From contig NZ_LFCT01000003.1 in the NCBI RefSeq assembly GCF_008692605.1, forward strand, positions 62,001 to 126,000: 64,000 nucleotides of DNA. Direction: 5' to 3'. Below the pieces are notes generated by a model. That model saw nothing but the letters and a program-made list of their open reading frames with translations, ran no database searches and was not told the DNA's origin. The translations under genes and the position numbers were made by a program. Source of the DNA: Sphingobium estronivorans. Lineage in GTDB: Bacteria > Pseudomonadota > Alphaproteobacteria > Sphingomonadales > Sphingomonadaceae. Numbering within the stretch: position 1 is the first letter of the stretch; every line of letters begins with the position of its first letter. Shown here in pieces: positions 18,451 through 26,681 of this stretch.

Positions 18451-20633
18451 CGCTTGCCTCCGCTTGCCGGAATTTCGACGGGACGCACCACGCCGCTCGA
18501 CTGGCGGGCGGTCGGTTCGATGATTTCGGCAGGCGGCTGCACCACGCTGTCGCCCGGTTGAGGCGCAGCGGCGGGAGGCGTCGCGCCCATATAGTCGCGC
18601 ACCAGCTCGTCGATGCTGGGTTCGGCATCGGGATTGCGCTGCAACTGCATGCCGCGAATATAGCCGTAACGCTGCTGCGTCAGCTTCTGCGCATCCTCCT
18701 TGGATCGCAATATGGTCGGGCGGATGAAGACCATCAAATTGGTCTTGGTCCGGCTCTTGCTGCGCGACTTGAACAGTTCGCCCAGGCCCGGAATATCGCT
18801 TAGCAACGGTATCCGCTCGATGGTCTTGCGCTCATTGTCGTCCAGCAAACCGCCCAGCGCCAATATCTCGCCATCGTCGACCGTCACGGTCGTCTCGATC
18901 TCGCGCTTGTTGATGATGAGGTCGCTGTTGCTGTTGGAAACCGGCCCGGCGACGCTCGACACTTCCTGCTTCAGGAACAGCTTGATCGCGCCGCCGGTAT
19001 TGATCTGCGGCTTCACCTCCAGCTTGATGCCGACATCCTGCCGCTGCACGGTGCGGAACTGGTTGTCGAAATTCTGGCTGAGCGCCTCGCCAGTCGTCAC
19101 CGGCACTTGCTGGCCGACGAGAATGGAGGCCTTCTGGTTATCCAGGGTCATCACCGAGGGCGTGGACAGCAGATTGCTGTCGGTATCCGACTTCACCGCA
19201 TTGATGATCGCCCCGAAAATGCCGTTGCTGCCGATGCTGCCGCCCAGTCCGGCGATGGCGCCGGTTGCGCTCTGAAGGCCGTTGACCGCAGCCGATTGCA
19301 AGGTGCTGGCCAGATCGCTGTTGGTCTGCGTCTCGGTCGTGGTGGTCGAGCCATCGGCAGCCACCACCGTGGTCTTGGTCGTGCCTAGCCGGTTGGCGGC
19401 CACGGCCCCCGCCAGCGTCAGCAGATTGGGCGAAGCATTGGAGTAATTGGTCGCGGCAAAGCCGGTCGAGGTGCTGCCGATCAGGAACTGCACGCCCAGC
19501 TTCTTGGCGGCGGCATCGCTGATCTCGACGATGATTGCCTCCACCAGCACCTGCTCACGCCGCGTATCGATCTGGCGAATCGTCTCGCCCAGCATCCGCT
19601 GCACATCGCTGTTCGCGGCGACGATGATCGCATTGGCGCCCTCATAGCGGGTGACGATGGCCGGGCCACGCGTCGAAATCCCGCTGACGCCCGATCCGCC
19701 CGAACTCGCAACCACCGCCGAAGCTGCGGGCGGCGCAGCCGAAGGCGCCGTCCCCGCCGCCGGGGTGGAAGCCGTCACCGCCGAACTGGTCGACTGCCCG
19801 ATCAGTTGTTGCAACACCGGCAACAGCTTTTCCGCATCGGCATGCTCCAGCCAATAGACGCGGATTTCGGTCCCGCTTGCCGCCTGCCGGTCCAGATCAC
19901 GCGCCATCTGCGCCAGCCGCGCCACAGTGCCCGCGTCGCCCCGGATCGCGACGGCATTGCTGCTGTCGATCGGCACGATGGTGGCGGGCTTTGCCGCGCC
20001 TTCGCCGCCGGTCGTCACCAAAGCCTGCAAGGAGGTCGCAATCTCCCGCGCCCCCGCATTTTTCAGCACGACCGTCGTGGTCGAAGCCGTATCCCGGTCG
20101 ATCCGCGCGATCACCTGCCGGATGCGCCCGATATTGTCGGCATAGTCAGCCACGACCACGCTGTTCCCGGCGCGGTTCGCCGTCACCGAACCATCCTTGC
20201 TGACCAGGGGCCGCAGGGTTTCCAAAGCGCTCGCCGCATCGATCGAGCGCAGGCGGAACACCTCCGTCACGAACTGGTTGCGATTGGCCGCCCGCCCCAC
20301 GGCGCTGGGCTGACCCGCCGCGCCATCGGCGGGTTGAATGCGATAGGCGCCACCCGGCGCCGGAACCGCCACCAGCCCATTGGCGCGCAGGGTCGACAGG
20401 AAAATCTCGAAATATTCGGACCGCGACAAGGGCCGGTCGGTGACGACCGACACCTTTCCCTGCACGCGATTATCGATGATGAAGGTCCGCCCCGTCACCC
20501 GCGCGGCATCCTGAATAAAGGCCCGAATATCGGCGTCGCGCACGTTCAGCGTCTGCTGCGCCATGACCGGCGAAGCGATGGGGGCCGCCAGAGCGAGAGC
20601 CATGGCGGCGGAAAGAAGCAATTTTCTGGTCAT
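18447..20633 (-). CDS. gspD: Type II secretion secretin D
   Basis: A 728-residue outer-membrane secretin with a cleavable signal peptide (ends SPVMAQQ). It has N0-N3 periplasmic domains and a C-terminal beta-barrel with the secretin signature IPLLSDIPGLGELFKSRS. An Ala/Ser/Thr-rich insert lies in the N3 region (about residues 288-320), a common site of variation. The C-terminal tail could hold the pilotin-binding region, but no pilotin gene is visible here. Confidence 0.96.
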   Translation of the reverse strand: MTRKLLLSAAMALALAAPIASPVMAQQTLNVRDADIRAFIQDAARVTGRTFIIDNRVQGKVSVVTDRPLSRSEYFEIFLSTLRANGLVAVPAPGGAYRIQPADGAAGQPSAVGRAANRNQFVTEVFRLRSIDAASALETLRPLVSKDGSVTANRAGNSVVVADYADNIGRIRQVIARIDRDTASTTTVVLKNAGAREIATSLQALVTTGGEGAAKPATIVPIDSSNAVAIRGDAGTVARLAQMARDLDRQAASGTEIRVYWLEHADAEKLLPVLQQLIGQSTSSAVTASTPAAGTAPSAAPPAASAVVASSGGSGVSGISTRGPAIVTRYEGANAIIVAANSDVQRMLGETIRQIDTRREQVLVEAIIVEISDAAAKKLGVQFLIGSTSTGFAATNYSNASPNLLTLAGAVAANRLGTTKTTVVAADGSTTTTETQTNSDLASTLQSAAVNGLQSATGAIAGLGGSIGSNGIFGAIINAVKSDTDSNLLSTPSVMTLDNQKASILVGQQVPVTTGEALSQNFDNQFRTVQRQDVGIKLEVKPQINTGGAIKLFLKQEVSSVAGPVSNSNSDLIINKREIETTVTVDDGEILALGGLLDDNERKTIERIPLLSDIPGLGELFKSRSKSRTKTNLMVFIRPTILRSKEDAQKLTQQRYGYIRGMQLQRNPDAEPSIDELVRDYMGATPPAAAPQPGDSVVQPPAEIIEPTARQSSGVVRPVEIPASGGKR

Positions 20634-21460
20634 TGGCCTTGCAGTGTCAGGTTGACCGAGGACACGGCAGCGCCGCGCTCGACCGTCAGGGATATGCGCG
20701 CGCCGGGCATCATCTTGCCCTGCAACGCCTGAAGATCGCCCACCGAGCCGACCGGTTGGCCGTCAATCTGGGTGACGATGTCGCCGGGCTGGAAACCGGC
20801 ATTCTGGAAACCGGGGCCTCTGGCCGTCAGGATCAACCCCGTCACGCGCCCATTCTTCATCCGGGGCGTGAAGCCGACATCGCGTTTCAGGCTGTCGGCG
20901 GTCGGATTGTCGATGCCCTGCGGCGTTGGCGGCGGCGAACCGGCGAATGTTCCGCCATCGGGCGCGGCGGTCGGCGCGGGCTGCGACTGGTCGAGGAAGA
21001 CCTGCTCCTCCGCGCCGCCGCGGTCTATGGTGATATGGTCGAAGGCGACCGCTTTCAGCTTCACGCCGGGCATGATCTCCTCCCCCACGGCAAAGCTGTT
21101 CTGTACGCCGTCGGGTCCTGCGACGATGGCCGATCCCAGCCCTGACCCTTCATTCAGCCGGATACCGTAGACCGTCAGTGCCAGCGAAGTGACCACGCCG
21201 CTGCTCGTCTGCGGCTGGCCGCTCCGATAAAAGGGATCGAAGCCGGAAAAAAGCGACTGTCGCTCGGCAAGGGAAGGGAATTGCGCCTGCCGCCCTTCCC
21301 ACGGACCGAAGCTGCCCACCGGCGTCAGCAATGCCCAGACCAGCCACGCGCCTTGCAGCGCCAGCACGCCCAACAGCAGCTTTTCGACCACCGACAGCCA
21401 GTCGATGGGCCGCAGCCGTCCGCCGAATTTCAGGATATTGTCGCCGAAAGGCACACGCAT
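20630..21460 (-). CDS. gspC: Type II secretion protein C with PDZ domain
   Basis: A 276-residue inner-membrane protein, first gene of the gsp operon. It has one membrane helix (about residues 27-47), a homology region that contacts the secretin, and a C-terminal PDZ domain (GFQNAGFQPGDIVTQIDGQPV) linked to substrate choice. I start it at the ATG 21460 (MRVPFGDNIL). The longer reading begins with a TTG at 21502 and lacks support. A Pho-box-like array lies 59-87 bp upstream. Confidence 0.9.
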   Translation of the reverse strand: MRVPFGDNILKFGGRLRPIDWLSVVEKLLLGVLALQGAWLVWALLTPVGSFGPWEGRQAQFPSLAERQSLFSGFDPFYRSGQPQTSSGVVTSLALTVYGIRLNEGSGLGSAIVAGPDGVQNSFAVGEEIMPGVKLKAVAFDHITIDRGGAEEQVFLDQSQPAPTAAPDGGTFAGSPPPTPQGIDNPTADSLKRDVGFTPRMKNGRVTGLILTARGPGFQNAGFQPGDIVTQIDGQPVGSVGDLQALQGKMMPGARISLTVERGAAVSSVNLTLQGQ

Positions 21461-21518
21461 AGGCGTCGATGGTCCCCCTTGATACCGGCGCCTGCTAGGC
21501 AAATGCTTTTACTGCCGG

Positions 21519-21547
21519 ATGACATTTGTGTGACGCTTTGATGACAA
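21519..21547 (-). promoter_or_regulatory. Predicted Pho box (PhoB site) upstream of the gsp operon
   Basis: Read on the minus strand: TTGTCAT, 4 bp, GCGTCAC, 4 bp, ATGTCAT. These are three 7-bp half-sites in direct orientation at 11-bp spacing, which is the known architecture of PhoB binding sites (CTGTCAT-N4-CTGTCAT). The orientation points at gspC, whose ATG is 59 bp away. A TAAAAG about 7 bp after the array could serve as -10. Binding itself is inferred. Confidence 0.65.
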
Positions 21548-21645
21548 TCGCAACGCGGAAACGACAGTGCTTGCTTTTCACACGGCCAGCGATAGCTAGA
21601 GGCGCCTTCTTTTAATGGCTTGCCCCTGCTTCTCCAGGATGAGTG

Positions 21646-22293
21646 ATGGCCGACGCCCTACCCCTTTCCGCGCCCGACGCCGATCCCGCCTGGATCGCGG
21701 GACATCCCCGCATCCAGCGTGTGCCCAGCCGTGAACTGACGCTGTTCATCCAGCGCGATTTTCTCTCCGCGCAGGAATGCGCCGGCCTGATCGAGCGGAT
21801 CGACGCCCAACGTCGTCCGTCGACCATCGCCGACGCCAATGGCGACGGCTATTTCCGCACCAGCGAGACTTGCGATCTCGACGCGGCCGACCCGTTCATC
21901 GCAGCCATCGACGCAAAGCTTGCCGCCTTCGCGGGCATCGATCCCGCTTATGGCGAACCGATCCAGGGCCAGCGCTATGCCACCGGACAGGAATTCAAGG
22001 CACATACCGACTATTTCGAACCGCAGGGGCCGGATTTCGATCGCTTTTGCGCCCTCGCGGGCAATCGTACATGGACCTTGATGGTCTATCTCAATGAACC
22101 GACCGCCGGTGGCGCAACCCGCTTCGTCAAGATCGGCAAGACGGTCCAGCCCGAAGCCGGCAAACTGCTCGCCTGGAACAACCGCCTCGCGCCGGGCCGC
22201 TATAACGCCGCCAGCATCCATCATGGCATGAAGGTCCGCGGCGGGGTCAAGCATGTCATCACCAAATGGTATCGCGAACGCCCCTGGGCCTGA
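21646..22293 (+). CDS. 2OG-Fe(II) oxygenase, prolyl 4-hydroxylase-like
   Basis: A 215-residue non-heme iron dioxygenase. Iron ligands are His120 and Asp122 (AHTDYF) and His192 (SIHHGMKV); Lys202 (GVKHVITKW) would bind 2-oxoglutarate. The C terminus ITKWYRERPW is typical of bacterial prolyl-hydroxylase-like proteins. The ATG at 21646 is chosen over the GTG one codon earlier. It is divergent from gspC across the Pho-box region. The target (protein residue or small molecule) is unknown. Confidence 0.88.
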   Translation: MADALPLSAPDADPAWIAGHPRIQRVPSRELTLFIQRDFLSAQECAGLIERIDAQRRPSTIADANGDGYFRTSETCDLDAADPFIAAIDAKLAAFAGIDPAYGEPIQGQRYATGQEFKAHTDYFEPQGPDFDRFCALAGNRTWTLMVYLNEPTAGGATRFVKIGKTVQPEAGKLLAWNNRLAPGRYNAASIHHGMKVRGGVKHVITKWYRERPWA

Positions 22294-22302
22294 CCGCTTA
22301 TC

Positions 22303-23754
22303 TCAGCGCCAGAACCGTGGCGCATCGATCAGCGCGTCATGGGCACAGCTCGCGGCGACAAGCAGCTTCCGCTTCTTCTTCGGACGAACCCGCATCGCCT
22401 CTTCTGTGCCCAGCCCATAATCGGCCAACAGGCCCGGCGCAGCAACCAGATCGTTCAACTCACCAAGGGCGGTCTGCACGTCTTCCAGCGCGGCGATGAA
22501 CTTCGCCTGCCGACGCTTTTGCTCCTTGCTATCGAACAGGCCCGCAAAAAATTCGGAGGCATAGCGCAGCTTCTTCGCATCCTTGCGGACCTCATGCCGC
22601 GCCTCGTCGCTCAGGCCGGACAGGCCCTCGCCGTCCTTCGCGATCCGCTTGCGCAAGCGCTGCAAACGCCGCGCGGCAAAATCCACCGCTGGCCCGTCCC
22701 GCCGATCCCGCGCCTCGCCTTCGACCCGCCCCGCACCCAGCGTCAGCCATTCCACCAGGTCCATCAGCAGCATCCGCACCCGCGCCGATCGCAGCCATTG
22801 CCCGACCCGGTCATGCGCCTCAGTCCGTACCGTCTCCAGCCGGTTGCGCAGATCCTCCGCCTCGACCCGCCCGACCAGTACGTCCAGATTGCGCGCCTCC
22901 CCCAGCAAAGCGGCCAGCCATTTCAGCTCGCCCTGGAAACGCTCGACATCCGCCCGGACCAGGATCGGCCTGAACAGCGAAAAAGCCGACCGCAACCGCC
23001 GGATCGCCACCCGCGCCTGATGCAGAGCCTTGTCATCATAATGGTTCAGCAGCAGCCCTTCGTTGAGCCGATAATGACGCATGCAGGTCCCGGCTATCCG
23101 CAGGAACGCCTCACCCGCCGTCATCGAGCGGACAAGAGGGACCGGTTCCGCCTTGGCCGCGATCTTGACGGCATCGCGCAACCGATAGCCCCGCTCGCTT
23201 TTGGTCATTACGCCCGGCCGCACAGGCACTTCCGCATCGATCCGCCGCGCCAGGGTGAAGAGCGCCGCCGGTTCGCCGCTCTTCAACTCCAGTTCGATTT
23301 CGCAAATCGCCGACTGCCGCCCATCCGCGCTGACGGTTCCCTGATCCAACACCAATTCGATTTCGGCCTTGTCCTCCACCGTCTTCCATGTCCGCCGTTC
23401 GACATCGACATGGAAGACAGGTTCAATGGCACGCGCGTCCTCGCCCAGCAGCGTGGCGACGGGCGTGCGCGCGTCCAGCATCGGCGTCTCGTCCGCGACC
23501 GGCATTTCCCACTCGGCCCGCGCGAACAGTCCGGCCTCGCCTTCATTATCGGCCTTGACGGTCTGGACCAGCCTGTCGCCGGAGCGACGAATACGCAGGC
23601 TAACCCCTCGCTGCGCCAATGCCTGGTCCGGCGTGTCGAAATATATCGCCTGCAAGGCCGCCACGTCGCTCTTCGCCGGAAGGAAGGCCAACTGTTCGAA
23701 CGCAGCTACCGCACCGGACGCCAATTCCAGCTTCAGTTCGATTTCCCGTCCCAC
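22303..23754 (-). CDS. CYTH-CHAD domain protein (polyphosphate-related)
   Basis: A 483-residue fusion of a CYTH triphosphate-tunnel domain (about 1-200, starting with the ExExK motif EIELK) and a CHAD helical domain (about 215-483, with HQARVAIRRLRSAFSLFR and HEVRKDAKKLRYASEFF). CYTH domains bind or hydrolyse triphosphates, and CHAD domains bind inorganic polyphosphate through conserved His/Arg/Lys residues visible here. The start is GTG with GGAGGTGA just upstream. Placed between a Pho-box-led T2SS operon and a Pho-box-led receptor operon, it fits a phosphate theme. Confidence 0.9.
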   Translation of the reverse strand: MGREIELKLELASGAVAAFEQLAFLPAKSDVAALQAIYFDTPDQALAQRGVSLRIRRSGDRLVQTVKADNEGEAGLFARAEWEMPVADETPMLDARTPVATLLGEDARAIEPVFHVDVERRTWKTVEDKAEIELVLDQGTVSADGRQSAICEIELELKSGEPAALFTLARRIDAEVPVRPGVMTKSERGYRLRDAVKIAAKAEPVPLVRSMTAGEAFLRIAGTCMRHYRLNEGLLLNHYDDKALHQARVAIRRLRSAFSLFRPILVRADVERFQGELKWLAALLGEARNLDVLVGRVEAEDLRNRLETVRTEAHDRVGQWLRSARVRMLLMDLVEWLTLGAGRVEGEARDRRDGPAVDFAARRLQRLRKRIAKDGEGLSGLSDEARHEVRKDAKKLRYASEFFAGLFDSKEQKRRQAKFIAALEDVQTALGELNDLVAAPGLLADYGLGTEEAMRVRPKKKRKLLVAASCAHDALIDAPRFWR

Positions 23755-23907
23755 GCGTCACCTCCGCGTACCCCTGACCAGGGTCGATGGAGCGCCGCCT
23801 GTATCATGAACCCGCCTGCCGCGCGAATCGATCCGGAATCGGAACGGCCGACCCGCCGGAGACGGATCGGCCGCTCGATGAACCCGACGCATATCGTCAG
23901 ATGAGCT

Positions 23908-26592
23908 TTAGAAAGCCACGGTCAGCGATGCGGCGATGGTCGTTCCGATCTTATACTTGTTGTAGAACACCTTGTTGCCGTCCAGTTCCTGGAACTCCTG
24001 GAATTTCCGGCCGGTGATGTTGCGGGCTTCGAACTTCACCTCGCTGTTGATGCCGCCGGGCAGCTTCACCCCCTGTCGCGCGACGAAGTCCAGCGTCAAG
24101 CCCGGCTTTTCCTTGATATCGGGCTGAAGGTTCGGACCACGGCTGGTCACGCGCGGGCTGGCATAGGTCAGCAGCAACGTCTGCTGCGACAGCTTGTCGG
24201 TATCCTCGAGGCCAAGCTGGAAATTTACCAGATGGTCCGACTGGCCGGTCAGCGGCGAACCGTCCCGGAAATAGTCCGATGCGGCCGGCAGTTCGCCGGT
24301 GGTGTAGCTATAGGGGACGGTGGTGTCGTTCGCGCCGACCTTCAGCTTCGATTTGGTGTAGGTATAGTTGCCGATCAGCACGATCCGGCGGCTCTGGAAA
24401 AAGGCGCCGTCCGACCAGCCGTCCAGCGGCAGATATTTCTGCGCTTCGATTTCCGCGCCATACAGCGTCGCCTCCGGCGCATTGGCGAAGCTGGTGGTCA
24501 CGTCATATTTGTCGTTGATGGTGGTGTAGGTTTCGATCGGATTGTCGATCTTCTTCCAGAAGCCCGCCAACGTCAGCCGCTCGTCACGGCCCATATACCA
24601 TTCGGCGCGCGCTTCCGCATTCCACAACCGGCTGTCCTGAAGGAACGGGTTGCCGCGATAGAAGCGGTTGGAATCGGTGTCGATATAGGGCTGCGCGATC
24701 AACTCGCGGAACTGCGGGCGAGCGATGGTCTTCGACCCGCTGAGGCGGAACTGAAGGCCCTTTGACGCTTCGAACGTGATCGTCGCAGCAGGCAGCCAAT
24801 AGCTTTTGTCGATCCGGTTCACCGGCGTCACGCCCGTGTTGTAGACGTCGACACCCGTGACCGACTGCTGGCCCTTTTCATAACGCACGCCCGCATCGAC
24901 GGTCAGGCCCGGCACCAGTTCGGCCTTCGCCTGGCCATAACCGGCATGGACGCGCAGCGCGGCGTCATAGACGGGGTAATTGCCGGAGAAGTCGAGCAGA
25001 GTCATGTCGTATAGCTGGATCGACGCATCCGACAGCAGATAATCGGGGCGCAGCTGCTGCACCGAGATCGGCAGGTTGGTGGCATCGAAATGCAGTTCGT
25101 AACGCGACGAAGTACGTTTGGTATCGCTGAAGGCGTAACCCGTCGTCAGCGTCACATCCGACGAGAATTTATAGCTGAGGTCAGCGCCCGCCGACCACAG
25201 ATCCTCATTGAGGTCGCTGAAGGTGATCGACGCATCGCCGCGCTGACGGTTAAGCGCATTGACGAAACGATCGCCGACCGGATCGACGCTGAGGTCGCGA
25301 TTGGTCCGCACATATTCGAACTCGCGCTCATAAGGCGCCTCGCGCTGCGAATTGGCATAGCCGCCGCGCAGGTCGAGGCTGAGTGCATCACCCAGCTTGA
25401 ATTCGCCGACCAGTTGCGTGTCGATCAGTTGCCGCTCATACCAGGCGGTGTTCTGCTTCATATAATCGGCACCGGCGATCGCGCCGTCATTGCGGCCGAG
25501 CGACAGGGCGCCGCGCTTGAGCGTGTCGCGGATGTACACATTGGTCCACCGGATCTTCTGATCGCCCAGTTCCAGCCCGACGCCAAACAGCGCGTTGACG
25601 GTCACTTCATTGTCGGTGTTGACCTGCTGGGCGCTCTTGCCGGGAGCCTGACTCAAGTCGATCGACGCCTGCTGCAAGGTGTCGCGGGTGCGCCACTTGT
25701 TGCTGTAGGAGGCGGTCAGGATCATGCCCAGGCGGCCATCGCTGCCCACATCCATCGACGTGCCTGCATTCAGCGACCCGGAAAAGTTGAACGGCAGGCT
25801 GTTGGTCCGTTGCAGAACCGACGTCTTGGCGTTCAGGAACTGCATCGAAATCGCCTGCAGGTCCGTGCGCGGCATATTGGCGAAGGGCGTGCCGCTCTTG
25901 AACGCCTGCGCCAGCAGCGGCGGCACGTCGCGCGAACTGTCATCGAAGCCGGTCCAGTCAGACTTGGCGCCATAATAGGTGTAGCCGAGCTGGCCCGAGG
26001 TTTCGGTATTGGCCGAGCTGCCGACGCTCAGTTCCAGATAGCTCTCAACCGGGATCGCCTTGGTGGTGAGGTTGATCACACCGCCGCCGAATTCGCCGGG
26101 GAAATTCGCCGAATAGCTTTTCTGCACCAGGGTCGAGGCAATGACGCTGGTCGGGAAGATGTCGAGCGGCACCACGCGCTTCAGCGGCTCAGGGCTGGGC
26201 AGCGGCGAACCGTTGAGCAGCGCCAGCGAATAGCGATCGCCAAGGCCGCGAACATAGACATATCCGCCGGACACGACCGAAAGGCCGGTCACGCGCTGAA
26301 GCGAACCGGCGATGTCGCCTTCGCCCGTACGCTTGATGTCAGCGGCGGACAGAAGGTTCACCACCTGCGGCGCGGCCTGCGAGATGTTGCTGGTGCGGCG
26401 GCCGGTCACGATGATGTCGGAACCGGGGATGGAAACATCGACCCGTCCGGCCTGGGCGTCGGCTTCCTCAGCCTGCGTCGGCGTACCCGACGTCACTGGC
26501 GGCGTGGGCGCGTTATTCTGGGCCATGGCCGCAGGGGCGACCACAGCGGTGGAAATCAGGAGCAGGCGGGCCATGTTCAGCGGCTGTGACAT
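23908..26592 (-). CDS. TonB-dependent outer-membrane receptor
   Basis: An 894-residue receptor with a signal peptide (cut after AAMAQ). A plug domain follows (about residues 60-190, including VRGLGDRYSLALLNG) and a 22-strand barrel ending in the aromatic AASLTVAF. The start at 26592 (MSQPLNMARL) is the only ATG before the signal peptide. No TonB-box is obvious, although an SDIIVTGRR-type stretch is present. It lies 89 bp after a lipoprotein gene, behind a strong hairpin. The substrate is not deducible from sequence; the Pho-box upstream suggests a phosphate-containing ligand. Confidence 0.92.
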   Translation of the reverse strand: MSQPLNMARLLLISTAVVAPAAMAQNNAPTPPVTSGTPTQAEEADAQAGRVDVSIPGSDIIVTGRRTSNISQAAPQVVNLLSAADIKRTGEGDIAGSLQRVTGLSVVSGGYVYVRGLGDRYSLALLNGSPLPSPEPLKRVVPLDIFPTSVIASTLVQKSYSANFPGEFGGGVINLTTKAIPVESYLELSVGSSANTETSGQLGYTYYGAKSDWTGFDDSSRDVPPLLAQAFKSGTPFANMPRTDLQAISMQFLNAKTSVLQRTNSLPFNFSGSLNAGTSMDVGSDGRLGMILTASYSNKWRTRDTLQQASIDLSQAPGKSAQQVNTDNEVTVNALFGVGLELGDQKIRWTNVYIRDTLKRGALSLGRNDGAIAGADYMKQNTAWYERQLIDTQLVGEFKLGDALSLDLRGGYANSQREAPYEREFEYVRTNRDLSVDPVGDRFVNALNRQRGDASITFSDLNEDLWSAGADLSYKFSSDVTLTTGYAFSDTKRTSSRYELHFDATNLPISVQQLRPDYLLSDASIQLYDMTLLDFSGNYPVYDAALRVHAGYGQAKAELVPGLTVDAGVRYEKGQQSVTGVDVYNTGVTPVNRIDKSYWLPAATITFEASKGLQFRLSGSKTIARPQFRELIAQPYIDTDSNRFYRGNPFLQDSRLWNAEARAEWYMGRDERLTLAGFWKKIDNPIETYTTINDKYDVTTSFANAPEATLYGAEIEAQKYLPLDGWSDGAFFQSRRIVLIGNYTYTKSKLKVGANDTTVPYSYTTGELPAASDYFRDGSPLTGQSDHLVNFQLGLEDTDKLSQQTLLLTYASPRVTSRGPNLQPDIKEKPGLTLDFVARQGVKLPGGINSEVKFEARNITGRKFQEFQELDGNKVFYNKYKIGTTIAASLTVAF

Positions 26593-26627
26593 GCAAATGT
26601 CCCCCAAGGAAATGTAAGTGCAAAGAA

Positions 26628-26660
26628 GGCGGGGAAGCGTCGGATGCACGCTTCCCCGCC
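26628..26660 (-). terminator. Perfect 13-bp hairpin between lipoprotein and TonB-receptor genes
   Basis: A perfect 13-bp stem (GGCGGGGAAGCGT with its complement) encloses a 7-nt loop, located after the lipoprotein stop and 35 bp before the receptor ATG. On the minus strand it is followed by TTCTTTGC, a weak T-rich tract. It could be a partial terminator or an mRNA-stabilising end giving more lipoprotein than receptor. Confidence 0.6.
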
Positions 26661-26681
26661 CCTGTTGAGGTCAGGAACCGA

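Noticed and set aside
13579..18561. Several 500+ codon plus-strand frames across gspE-gspK
   Set aside because: They are antisense shadows in GC-rich DNA; the minus-strand gsp genes show all family motifs and overlap each other perfectly.
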